A stretch of 64,000 bases of DNA from Bin125 sp026705025 (lineage in GTDB: Bacteria > Chloroflexota > Dehalococcoidia > Bin125). Of the stretch, positions 45,483 through 54,100 are shown piece after piece. The notes beneath the pieces were generated by a model. The model saw only the letters and a program-made list of their open reading frames with translations. It searched no databases and was not told the DNA's origin. The DNA is taken from assembly GCA_026705025.1 (NCBI GenBank), contig JAPPBN010000013.1, positions 59,941 to 123,940 of the forward strand. Direction: 5' to 3'. Each line of letters starts with the position of its first letter. Within the stretch, counting starts at the first letter, position 1. Made by a program: the position numbers and the translations under genes.

Positions 45483-45776
45483 GTGGCGATGGCAGATGAA
45501 CCTGAGGGTCTGACCCGGGAAGAGCTCGAGCAGTATTGGCGCGAGGAGCGGATGAAGCCGTTCAAGGACGATCCGGAGATGCTGGAGATCATCCGCACAG
45601 CCAAGTTCGATTACGACTCGACGCCGGAGGAGGATGAGGAGGACATCCGCATCGCCAGAGAGCGCCGGAACAAGCCGACGATCTCTATAGACGAGTTCTT
45701 CCAATGGCAGGCCGAGACGTTCCCCGACGATGCCGAGTACACCCTGCCGGATTCGTGGAATTCCGCGTCCGACTGA
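45483..45776 (+). CDS. Putative antitoxin of a RelBE/ParDE-like pair
   Basis: The 97-residue acidic protein (LTREELEQYWREERMKPF, STPEEDEEDIRIARERRNK, ISIDEFFQWQAETFPDDA) has no clear DNA-binding motif but its size, charge and a downstream overlapping RelE-like gene mark it as the antitoxin. The toxin start lies 22 nt inside its 3' end. GTG 45483 is chosen for the GCGAGG site; an ATG two codons later is possible. Confidence 0.6.
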   Translation: MAMADEPEGLTREELEQYWREERMKPFKDDPEMLEIIRTAKFDYDSTPEEDEEDIRIARERRNKPTISIDEFFQWQAETFPDDAEYTLPDSWNSASD

Positions 45777-46093
45777 GCGACGACGCACAGGCCGAAATGG
45801 CCCGCCTGAGTCCCAACCCGAGGCGGGATGTCAACGAAGTGATAGAGCGCTTGCGGTCGGGCGCGGATCGCGACCTCGATTTGCACCTCACGGACGTCAA
45901 CCTGTGGCGAGCAAAGGCGGGCCGGCGTTGGCGCGTGATCTTCGAGGTGTTGCCGGGCCGTCAGATCTTGGTTCGACGAATCCGCCGACGCCGGGAGGCG
46001 TATCAGGGCATCGAGCATCCCGAGCAGCGGGAGCTGAGGGAGCCGGAATGGCCGTACGAGGCTGACGAGCTCTGCTCGCCGGTCGTGCCGTGA
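45755..46093 (+). CDS. RelE/ParE-superfamily toxin
   Basis: The 112-residue basic protein has the RelE-fold pattern: FRVRLSDDAQAEMARLSPNPRRDVNEVIERL, then LWRAKAGRRWRVIFEVLPGRQILVRRIRRRREAY. In the family the Arg-rich last strands cut ribosome-bound mRNA or bind gyrase. GTG 45755 overlaps the upstream acidic gene, the typical antitoxin-first order. A longer in-frame start at 45704 would lie well inside the antitoxin. The C-terminal ~25 residues are an extra tail. Confidence 0.75.
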   Translation: MEFRVRLSDDAQAEMARLSPNPRRDVNEVIERLRSGADRDLDLHLTDVNLWRAKAGRRWRVIFEVLPGRQILVRRIRRRREAYQGIEHPEQRELREPEWPYEADELCSPVVP

Positions 46094-46157
46094 ACGAACA
46101 GCTGGGTCATCGGCGGGTCGCCGGAGCGCGTGGTGTCCGAGGTGTAGGGGGCCCCGC

Positions 46158-46163
46158 TACGCT
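46158..46163 (+). promoter_or_regulatory. -10 box of rnhA promoter (leaderless type)
   Basis: TACGCT followed by 7 nt and the rnhA ATG; no ribosome binding site. Confidence 0.45.
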
Positions 46164-46170
46164 CTCCCAC

Positions 46171-46566
46171 ATGCACCTCATCGCTTACGCCGACGGGGCA
46201 TCGCGTGGCAATCCCGGTCCCGCCGCTTACGGGGCTGTCCTCTGCGACGCCGACGGGGTCGAGCTTGACGCCTGGGGCAATCCGATCGGTCCGGCCACAA
46301 ACAACGTCGCCGAGTATCACGGCGCGATTGCGGCGGTCGAGGCGGCGCTCGAGCGCGGCGCGACGGACCTGGAGCTTCGGCTCGACTCGGAACTGATCGT
46401 CCGCCAACTCGAGGGGCGCTACCGGGTGAAGAACCAGCAGCTGAAGCCCCTGTTCGCGCAGCTCAGCGCCCTGATCGAACGGCTGGACAGCTTCCAGCCC
46501 ACTCATGTACGGCGGAATCTCAACCAACGCGCCGACGCGATGGCGAACGAGGCGCTGGATCGTTAA
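46171..46566 (+). CDS. rnhA: Type I ribonuclease H (RNase HI-like)
   Basis: Degrades RNA in RNA-DNA hybrids. The 131-residue protein has the four acidic positions: Asp in IAYADGASRGNPGPAAYG, Glu in NNVAEYHGAI, Asp in LRLDSELIVRQLEG and the last Asp in NQRADAMANEAL. It lacks the basic protrusion of E. coli RNase HI and resembles the short archaeal/Bacillus YpdQ-like class. rnpB follows after 28 nt; the two RNA-processing genes are adjacent. Confidence 0.92.
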   Translation: MHLIAYADGASRGNPGPAAYGAVLCDADGVELDAWGNPIGPATNNVAEYHGAIAAVEAALERGATDLELRLDSELIVRQLEGRYRVKNQQLKPLFAQLSALIERLDSFQPTHVRRNLNQRADAMANEALDR

Positions 46567-46581
46567 CTCCTACGACCGCGA

Positions 46582-46587
46582 TACAGT
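46582..46587 (+). promoter_or_regulatory. -10 box of rnpB promoter
   Basis: TACAGT lies 7 nt before the first paired base of RNase P RNA (46595). Because the RNA's 5' end is set by its terminal helix, this calibrates the -10 to start-site distance used for the leaderless promoters. Confidence 0.6.
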
Positions 46588-46594
46588 GGATCTC

Positions 46595-47000
46595 GCCAGG
46601 CCGCCGGGCGGTCGCGGTGTTGCTCGACAACTGCCGGGCGGCATCGAGGAAAGTCCGGGCTCCGCGGGACAGGGCGCTGGGTAACTCCCAGGCAGCGCGA
46701 GCTGACGGAAAGCGCACAGAAACATACCGCCTACCCGTTCCGGCCGTGCTTGTCGCGGCCGAGGACGGCGGCAAGGGTGAGATGGTGCGGTAAGAGCGCA
46801 CCAGCGGTCGGGTGACCGGCCGGCTGAGCAAGCCCCGCCTGGAGCAAGACCAAATAGAGAGGCGATGGCCTGTCCCGGGCCGCCTCCGGGTAGGTCGCAC
46901 GAGGCGGCGGGTAACCGTCGTCCCAGATGGATGGCCGCCACCCGAAGCGCGACACAACTCGTGGCGTCGGGTACAGAACCCGGCTTACAGGCGGCCTGGC
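46595..47000 (+). ncRNA. rnpB: RNase P RNA, bacterial type A
   Basis: The catalytic RNA that removes tRNA 5' leaders. The ends pair: GCCAGGCCGCC (46595-46605) with GGCGGCCTGGC (46990-47000) as P1. Universal blocks are present: GAGGAAAGTCCGGGCTCC near 46647, ACAGAAACATACCGCC at ~46716, and ACAGAACCCGGCTTACAG at ~46972. The length of 406 nt fits type A. It lies between rnhA and murE, with its own -10 box. Confidence 0.95.
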
Positions 47001-47063
47001 ATTCAACCAGAATCTGTTGGACAAACGCAGGAAATTGTGAGAAGAATCATGACGAAATCGAGA

Positions 47064-47106
47064 CCAGTCTGGACGAATCTGGACAAATCTGGACAAATCT
47101 GACATC
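47064..47106 (+). repeat. Helically phased 10-bp motif array C (rnpB-murE)
   Basis: AGTCTGGACG-AATCTGGACA-AATCTGGACA-AATCTGACAT: three exact CTGGAC units 10 bp apart and a fourth degenerate one. It fills the space between rnpB and the murE ATG (4 bp before it). A looser run of A-tracts at ~10-12-bp steps precedes it from 47020. It reads in the murE direction, as arrays A, B read toward their genes. Confidence 0.7.
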
Positions 47107-47110
47107 CAGA

Positions 47111-48673
47111 ATGCCTCAAACACCGCAATACACGCCAAATCTTGCCAATTCCGCCCAGATCGCCCAGATTTTCGCGACCACTCCGCACCGGTTGGTCCAG
47201 GGTGATCCCTCGGGCACGGTCAGCGGAGTCCGTCAGGATTCCCGCCAGCTCACCCCCGGCGACCTGTTTGTCGCCATGCCCGGATTCACCGTCGACGGCC
47301 ATCGTTACCTCGAATCTGCCATTGCGAATGGGGCGGCGGCGCTTGTTGTTCAGGACGATCGCCGTCAATTCTGGCAGCCAATCGCCGACGCTCATCCGCA
47401 GCTCACCGTTGTCAGCGTCGACGACACTCGCGCGGCGCTGCCGGAGATCGCCGCCGCCTACCACGACTACCCGGCTCGCAAGCTCAGCGTTGTCGGAGTC
47501 ACCGGAACCGACGGCAAAACCACCACCACGTACCTGATCCACGCCATGCTGACCGCCGCCGAACACCGCACCGGCCTGCTCAACGGCGTGGAGTTCCATG
47601 CCGGAGGCGAATGGAGCCGCAACGAAACCGGTGAAACCACGCCGGAAGCTGACGTGATTCAGGCCAAACTCGCCGAGATAGTCGCTGCCGGGGACACCCA
47701 CGTCGTCATCGAAGTCAGTTCCCACGCCCTCGAGCTCCAACGCGCGGACCAGATCAATACCCGCGTCGCCGTCTTCACCGGACTCTCCGACGATCACCTC
47801 GACTTCCACCAGACCCGAGACCGATACCTCGCCGCCAAACTCAAGCTCTTCGAGTCGCTCGATGACCATCCCGAAGGCCGGGCGGTCGTCGGAGCCGAGA
47901 ACGAGCATCGACCGACCATCACCGGCGCTCACAATGGCCCGACGACCATCGTCACCGCAACGCCCGACACCGTCGCCGACGTCAGCGTCATCGCCGGTTC
48001 ACGCGACGCCCGAGGCTCCGACGTTCGAATCGTCACGCCCGCCGGAGCCCTTGGTGCGCGACTGCCCATGCCCGGCGACTACAACCTCGGCAACGCGGCT
48101 CTGGCCGCCGGCGCCGCCTGGAGCCTCGGCGTCGGTCCCGTGCCGATGCAGGCTGCCCTGAACGAACTGCGACCGGTCCCCGGACGAATGGAATCATTAG
48201 AGGAAGGTCAGGCGTTCACCGTGATCGTCGACGCGGCCGCTACCGGACCCGCACTCGATCTCGCTTTGCAGACACTCAAGCCTCACGTCGCAGGCCGTCT
48301 GATCCTCGTCTTCGGCGTCGCCGGCGAGCGCGATCCGATCCGCAAGTCAAGCATGGCTGCGGCCGCAGCGCAGTACGCCGACCACACCGTGATTACCAAC
48401 GAGAATCCGCGCTCGGAGGATCCGGTCGAGATGGTTGACGAGATCGCCGGTCACCTCGTCGAGGCCGGCGGTGAGTCGTTTGACGTGCAGCCCGACCGCC
48501 GCGAGGCGATCCGCCGTGTGGTCTCCATGGCGCAGCCCGACGACCTCGTCTTGATCGCCGGCAAAGGCGCCGAGCCAACGCTGATCTATGCCGACAGGGT
48601 CGAGCCCTGGGATGATCGCGACGTGGCGCGAGAACTCTTGAACAGTCTGCCCACTACGCGCCTATCTCAGTAA
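47111..48673 (+). CDS. murE: UDP-N-acetylmuramyl-tripeptide synthetase MurE
   Basis: Adds the third residue to the peptidoglycan stem peptide. The 520-residue protein has the N-terminal Mur domain (SGVRQDSRQLTPGDLFVAMPG), the ATP loop GVTGTDGKTTTTYLIH, the tripeptide and Lys region (ISSHALELQRADQI), and the C-terminal NENPRSEDP, where NPR fits the diaminopimelate-specific form. An upstream extension of the frame runs through rnpB and is rejected; ATG 47111 matches the family start. Array C lies directly before it. No other mur gene is near. Confidence 0.93.
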   Translation: MPQTPQYTPNLANSAQIAQIFATTPHRLVQGDPSGTVSGVRQDSRQLTPGDLFVAMPGFTVDGHRYLESAIANGAAALVVQDDRRQFWQPIADAHPQLTVVSVDDTRAALPEIAAAYHDYPARKLSVVGVTGTDGKTTTTYLIHAMLTAAEHRTGLLNGVEFHAGGEWSRNETGETTPEADVIQAKLAEIVAAGDTHVVIEVSSHALELQRADQINTRVAVFTGLSDDHLDFHQTRDRYLAAKLKLFESLDDHPEGRAVVGAENEHRPTITGAHNGPTTIVTATPDTVADVSVIAGSRDARGSDVRIVTPAGALGARLPMPGDYNLGNAALAAGAAWSLGVGPVPMQAALNELRPVPGRMESLEEGQAFTVIVDAAATGPALDLALQTLKPHVAGRLILVFGVAGERDPIRKSSMAAAAAQYADHTVITNENPRSEDPVEMVDEIAGHLVEAGGESFDVQPDRREAIRRVVSMAQPDDLVLIAGKGAEPTLIYADRVEPWDDRDVARELLNSLPTTRLSQ

Positions 48674-48728
48674 CCAACCAGCGCATACCCTTCCGCCATA
48701 GACGTCCCGAATCCGACGGAGCCAAGCA

Positions 48729-50072
48729 ATGGACAACGCCGAATACCGCGCGCTCGTTGCGGACGACCTCAATCACTGGGTGCATCCGCTCTTCCACCCG
48801 GACTTCCACCAGGAACCGGTCATGTTCGAGCGGGGAGAGGGCGTCTACATCTACGGCGCGGACGGCAGGCGCTACATCGACGGTCTGGCCGCGCTCTGGA
48901 ATGTGGCCGTTGGCCACGGCCGCGAGGAACTCGGCGAAGCGGCCAAGGAGCAGATGTCCAAGCTGGGATTCTCCAACTCTTACGAGGGCTACACCAACGA
49001 GCCCGCCATTCGTCTGGCGAAGAAGGTGATCGAGCTCGCCTACGACAACATGCAGGCGGTCTACTTCACCAACTCCGGATCGGAGTCAAACGAGACCAAC
49101 GTCAAGGCGGCACGCTTCTACTGGATTCAGAAGGGGCGTCCCGAAAAGCAGAAGATCATCACCCGAGTCGAGGCCTACCACGGCAACACGGTCGCCATGA
49201 CCGCCGCCACGGGGATGCAGGTCTTCAAGCCGCAGTTCGGCCGACCCGTGCCGGACATCATCAACGCGACCACTCCCGACGCGGTCCCAACCGGTGGTGG
49301 CCGGATCGACAGCGGCAACCTGATGATCGACAACATCGTCGCCACGATTGAGCAGGAAGGCCCGGACTCGGTTGCGGCGGTGATTGCCGAGCCGGTCCAG
49401 GGCGCCGGCGGCGTCTACCCGCCGCCGGACGACTATTTCCCCCGGCTGCGCGAAGTCTGCGACCGCTACGAGGTGCTGCTCGTGGTGGACGAAGTGATCA
49501 CCGGGTTCGGCCGCACCGGCAAGTGGTTCGCCCTGGAGCACTTCGACGTCCAGCCCGACATGATGTCGATCGCGAAGGCGATCACGTCGGGCTACGTGCC
49601 CATGGGCGCGGCCGTCTGGTCGAAGGAAGTCCACGAGACGATCACCGACGGTCCGGGCAAGTTCATGCACGCCTACACGAATTCCGGGCACGCCACCGGC
49701 GCCGCCGTCGGTCTGCGCAACCTGCAGATCTTTGAGGACGAGCGCCTGGTCGAGAACGCCGGCGCACGAGGCGATCAGCTGCTCTCCGGGCTTCAGCGGC
49801 TGACCGAGAATCCGCACATCGGCAACGTCCGAGGCCTCGGGTTCATGTGCGGCTTCGACATCCTCAAGGATCCCGAGACCGACGAAGCCTTCCCCGCGGA
49901 GGACGCCATGGGCGCCAAACTGCTCAAGGCCTGCCAACGCCGCGGCCTGATCAGCCGAGTGCGGAACGACGGCTACCTGCTGGCTCCACCGCTTGTCGCG
50001 ACTGAAGAGCAGGTCGACGAGATCCTCACGATCGTCGAGGATTCGGTTCGCGAGGTCACGTCGGCCCTCTGA
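48729..50072 (+). CDS. Class III PLP-dependent aminotransferase
   Basis: The 447-residue protein belongs to the omega-aminotransferase group (acetylornithine, GABA, beta-alanine-pyruvate types): GLAALWNVAVGHGREELGEA, FTNSGSESNETNVKAARFYW, EPVQGAGGVYPPPDDYFP, VVDEVITGFGRTGKWFA and the PLP Lys in SIAKAITSGYVPMGA. It most resembles taurine/beta-alanine:pyruvate enzymes, but the amino donor cannot be fixed. Start at the ATG 48729; AGCCAAGC upstream is a poor site. Confidence 0.9.
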   Translation: MDNAEYRALVADDLNHWVHPLFHPDFHQEPVMFERGEGVYIYGADGRRYIDGLAALWNVAVGHGREELGEAAKEQMSKLGFSNSYEGYTNEPAIRLAKKVIELAYDNMQAVYFTNSGSESNETNVKAARFYWIQKGRPEKQKIITRVEAYHGNTVAMTAATGMQVFKPQFGRPVPDIINATTPDAVPTGGGRIDSGNLMIDNIVATIEQEGPDSVAAVIAEPVQGAGGVYPPPDDYFPRLREVCDRYEVLLVVDEVITGFGRTGKWFALEHFDVQPDMMSIAKAITSGYVPMGAAVWSKEVHETITDGPGKFMHAYTNSGHATGAAVGLRNLQIFEDERLVENAGARGDQLLSGLQRLTENPHIGNVRGLGFMCGFDILKDPETDEAFPAEDAMGAKLLKACQRRGLISRVRNDGYLLAPPLVATEEQVDEILTIVEDSVREVTSAL

Positions 50073-50117
50073 TCGGGATTGAGGAGGCACTCACTTCCGT
50101 GCTACTCTTCGTGGCAG

Positions 50118-50270
50118 GAAAGGAGGTGATGCAACTTGGGACATAGTCAACTTTCGCCCAGGTATCGACGACGCAGCGTAGTGGAGGTGGGCGCCTCCTA
50201 AGCGCTTTCTGAACCGTCGCCCGATTCCTGGGCGAACACGACGACCCCGGGCCGCCCAGCTCGGGGTCGT
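50118..50270 (+). ncRNA. Structured leader or small RNA with a perfect Shine-Dalgarno, upstream of birA
   Basis: GAAAGGAGGTGAT (~50118-50130) matches the 16S 3' end over 12-13 nt. It is followed by a TTG (50136) opening a 21-codon frame ending at 50201. A 10-bp perfect pair TTCGCCCAGG (50153-50162)/CCTGGGCGAA (50227-50236) encloses GGAGGTGGGCGCCTCC, and a terminator-like ACGACCCCG (50241-50249)/CGGGGTCGT (50262-50270) follows. The layout resembles a peptide-controlled attenuator or a small RNA with terminator. I do not recognise a named family. Confidence 0.5.
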
Positions 50271-50284
50271 ACCGTTTAACTCGC

Positions 50285-50290
50285 TAGCCT
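50285..50290 (+). promoter_or_regulatory. -10 box of birA promoter (leaderless type)
   Basis: TAGCCT, 6 nt, ATG of birA, just after the hairpin that ends the upstream structured region. Confidence 0.45.
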
Positions 50291-50296
50291 TCGGCC

Positions 50297-51118
50297 ATGT
50301 CCAACCACGACCTGTTGCCGCCAGATCAGCGGCTCGATATTGATCTGGTCCGATCCGTGCTGACCACCCAGGAGTTCGGGCAGGAACTCCACTACCTCGT
50401 TCAGACCAGGTCGACCATGGACGACGCGCGCCGTCTCGCCGAGGCTGGCGCACCGCACGGCGCGGTGGTCGTCGCCGACGAGCAGACGGCGGGCCGCGGC
50501 ACTAAGGGCCGGATCTGGGTTTCGCCGCCTGGACAGAGCATCCATACGACGTTGATTGTCCGGCCGTCGATTGAGGAACTGAAGCGGCTGAGCATCATCA
50601 GCCCTGTGGCCACGACCGATGCCGTGCGCGAAATGTCGCCGCTGGAACCGACGATCAAATGGCCTAACGACATCCAGATGGAGCATCGCAAGATGGGCGG
50701 CATCTTGATCGAGGCCGACTGGAGCGAAGGCCAGCCGAGCTACGCGCTGATTGGGATCGGGCTCAATGTCAATTTTGATCCGGCACCGTGGGCGACGCAG
50801 ATCGATCGGCCCGCGACCAGTCTGATGATCGAACTCGGCCAACGGCAACAGCGCGAACCGGTGTTTGCGGCGCTGCTCAATGCGTTCGAGCAGCGATATC
50901 GCCAGGCCGGCGCCGCAGAGCTGCACGAGACCTGGATTTCGCGCCTCAACACGCTGAACAGGGATGTGACCGTCACGCTGGCCGGCGGCGAAGCGATCGA
51001 TGGTCGCGCCGTCGGCGTTGACCATTCGGGCGCATTGATTGTCGAGACCGGCGATGGAGAGCAGCGAACGTTCATCGCCGGCGAGGTCACCCTGCGAGAG
51101 ACAGCTGATCGCGGCTAA
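50297..51118 (+). CDS. birA: Biotin-[acetyl-CoA carboxylase] ligase
   Basis: Attaches biotin to the carboxyl carrier protein. The 273-residue protein has the adenylation site DEQTAGRGTKGRIW, TTLIVRP, KWPNDIQMEHRKMGGILIE and IGIGLNVNFD, then a small C-terminal SH3-like domain (GEAIDGRAVGVDHSGALIVE). It has no N-terminal winged helix, so it is a monofunctional ligase rather than a BirA repressor. It converges with the giant gene on the other strand, overlapping it by 32 bp. Confidence 0.93.
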   Translation: MSNHDLLPPDQRLDIDLVRSVLTTQEFGQELHYLVQTRSTMDDARRLAEAGAPHGAVVVADEQTAGRGTKGRIWVSPPGQSIHTTLIVRPSIEELKRLSIISPVATTDAVREMSPLEPTIKWPNDIQMEHRKMGGILIEADWSEGQPSYALIGIGLNVNFDPAPWATQIDRPATSLMIELGQRQQREPVFAALLNAFEQRYRQAGAAELHETWISRLNTLNRDVTVTLAGGEAIDGRAVGVDHSGALIVETGDGEQRTFIAGEVTLRETADRG

Positions 51119-54100
51119 TCGTCACGGGAATCTCGTGTATCAATACCAACGCCGGCGCGACCACTGGCCGGCCGGGTCTATGCACACGCCAATCGCCGGT
51201 AGCGAGGTTCATGACGCAGATTCTGGCGGTATGAAAGGGGTCGAAGACTCCGGTGAAGATGACTCTGATTCGGTCCTCAGCGGGCACGCCATGAGGATCG
51301 CTGGCGCCGATCCACCAGGCTGTGAATCGATCCGATGCATCAGGATTCCAGCAGGATGACGCACCGGTTTCGAGCTGTTCCAGCATCGCCACGAGGTGGT
51401 CAATCGGGGCCACTTCGATTCGCGCAGATGCGGCTCCGATGCGCGAAGCATCGACAGAGACTTGTAAATCAGCTCGAGCGACCCTGGTCCACCCGCTTCC
51501 GCTGGCGAGGCTGACCCGTATTCCCTCAAGAGAGGCAAATCCGCGGACCAGCTCATGCGCGAAGGTGGTGGTCCCGCTGCTAGCACGGAGCTCGGCTTCC
51601 GCGACTCGCTCGGCGATCGAGATCGGCGCGGAAGTCAGGTTCTCAGTCTGGAACTCAAAGGCCTCCAGCTTCCGGTTCGAACGATCCCGGATGCTCCGAC
51701 CGTCGCCTGGCGCGTAGCGCACCACGACGGTGTCGAGTGAGGTCACCCGTTCAGCCAGGGTCAGCACCACGCTCCTCGATGACCAGCTCAATGACTCCAC
51801 CGCGATCGCCCTGTGTCCCGCGACGACCGAGAAATCTGATGGCAGCGCGCCAACCGGCTCAACCTCCTGGTCGAAGACCAACCTGATCTTGAGGGCATCT
51901 GCCTCCGCCGACAGCACGGTTGGCGGCGTCTCGGTGAAGTTGCGGACCAGGAAGACGGAGTCGGGAACCCGGGATCCGGTCAGTCCGGCCAGCCCGCCGC
52001 GCGTCGCGGCCAGGTAGACGAGACCGAACAGGTCGGGGTCGTCCGGCAGTTGGTCGGACAGTTCCAGGTAGACGGATGAGCCGGTCAGGCTGACGGACGA
52101 CACGTGAGAGTCGATGCCCGGCCCGCTGAGGATGAAGCGCGAGGCAGGCACGGACCGTTCAATCAGGGGCTGGTCGAACGTCAGAAACACTGAGGTGTTC
52201 AGGGCGAAGGCCGACTCGAGCTGGGGAGGGGCAGTCCTGTCGAGGACCGGCAGCACAAACGGGCCGACGGTCAATTCGCCCCTGATCAGACTGTCTCCCT
52301 CGTATGAGATCTCGGCCTTGTCGCCCTCGGGCAAGCCGGGCGGGGTCAATCTGAGTTTCAGTACCTGTTCCTCGACGCCCTCGACCGCCTCCAGGGAGGC
52401 CCGGCCGCTGATGGAGAACCCCGACAGATCGGCCGGTGATCCGTCCAACTGACCGTCGAAGGTTATGCTCAAGCGCTCGCCGTCTGCCGAGGCGGACAAC
52501 GCGCAGGGGGCCGCGACGCGAATGGTTCGCTCCAGCTGAAATCGATCGGGCGACAGATCGGAGGAGTATCTGACGATCGTGATATCGCCTTCGCAGATCG
52601 ACTTCGCAGGCCTCAAGAGCAGCGCGCGCTCGGATTCCTCCGTGCGAAATGCCCGGTCTTGCTCGTTGACAGTGAGTTGCCACTCGAATCCTTGTCTCTG
52701 CAGCAACGACAGATCGGTGAAGGTCAGTTGCAGCGCCCCGACATCGGACTGCAGACAGCTGAGACCCCATTGCGGGTTGAGCAGATTGGCGACCTGGAAT
52801 GCAAACGCGACTACCTCACGTCCATCAATGTCGAGCAGCGGCGCGTCTCCGGGAACGTATGTCAGCGAAACGGGGGCACATTCGGTCACTGGCTGTTTCA
52901 ACTTCAGCGTCAGATTGGAACCGTCGGTGTTCACCGACTCGACATCGACGGGAGTCTCGTCGACGGAGACCGTGACCAGCGACCGACCGTCTGTTGCCGT
53001 CTTCGACAGCGGACCGTCGAAGCTCACTTCGATCCTGTCCGGTCGGAGCCGATCAAATGCCACCTCGAGGGCAGCGGCCGCGGTCAGATTGGTGACTTGA
53101 ATCGGGCCGAATGAGGCGACGGGATGGTGCGGCATTGATGTGTCGCGCAGGTTGTACGTGCCATCCGCGAGTGACTCACGAGCGTACGCCAGCGTGATCA
53201 CGGCGTTCCTGGAGACTGTGTTGCGCAACACGAGCTCGACGACGGAGCCGCTCACCTTCACTTCCTCGACTTCCAGTTCCTCGGTGGCGTCTCGAGTTAT
53301 GCGAAACCACGCGATGTCCGGAACCTCATGGCATGCTGCCCGTTCCGACTGGATCGGCAGTTGATCACAATTCGCCGGTGGGACATGATCGGTGTCCAAC
53401 GGTTGATCGAACCTGAGCGATACGGAGTCGCGATTGACCGTCGCTTCCGTCAGGAGCGGGGCCACGTCCACGGTGTTATTGACCGGCTCCGTGAACGACT
53501 CCAGGAGGTTCCCAGCGTCGTCGTCCCGTAGACCGCCTGACGTTGGCGGCTTGTACTCCAGGTTGATGACGGCCCCCTCGCGGATGGCGGAATTGCTTTC
53601 GAGAATGAGAATCAGCTGGTCGCTCCCGCGAACGTTCGGATCCACGATGACGGAGTGAATCTGCTCGTCTGTGTCAAAGCTGAACGACGTCTTGTCAAAC
53701 GTATTGGGTATCAACACTGCCTGGTCGAATCTGACGGTTACCTCTGTGCCTGCCTGATTCGTCTTGATCGAGACTGGGGTTGGCGCGTAGTCGGTGACAT
53801 TGTCGACATCCCTGGAGAAGCCGACGGCATCATTTCCCGTTGGATCGCGGATCCGGTCCGTCACGGGCGATGTGTACGTCAACTGGTACTCAGCGTCCTC
53901 GATTGCGGTCGTCGCCAGCGTGAGCGTCAATACCGCTCCTGCGATCGAAGCGGTGGAGATCGCCGGACCGTCGGCAGACAGGGAAAAGGCCGAAACGTCA
54001 GGTGTTGAATCTGCATCAAGCTCCTGATCGAATGTGACCACCAAGCTCGTGCCGTCTAGCATCGCCGACTCGACGACCGGTGGCTCGTCGTTCAGATTGG

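Noticed and set aside
43866..45788. 640-residue frame on the minus strand
   Set aside because: It is a mirror of the recombinase and antitoxin genes, caused by high GC; no domain is recognisable.
46731..47138. Minus-strand frame with SRFVQIRPDWSRF-like repeats across rnpB and array C
   Set aside because: It runs through RNase P RNA, and the peptide repeat only mirrors the 10-bp DNA array.
49086..50090. 334-residue minus-strand frame over the aminotransferase
   Set aside because: Antisense shadow; the plus strand has full class III aminotransferase motifs.
50183..50236. Possible tRNA-Arg(CCT): GGCGC-CTCCTAA-GCGCT anticodon-like arm and CGCCC/GGGCG T-arm-like stem
   Set aside because: There is no D-arm, the T-loop is GATTCCT instead of TTCRANN, and no acceptor stem pairs with the 3' side.
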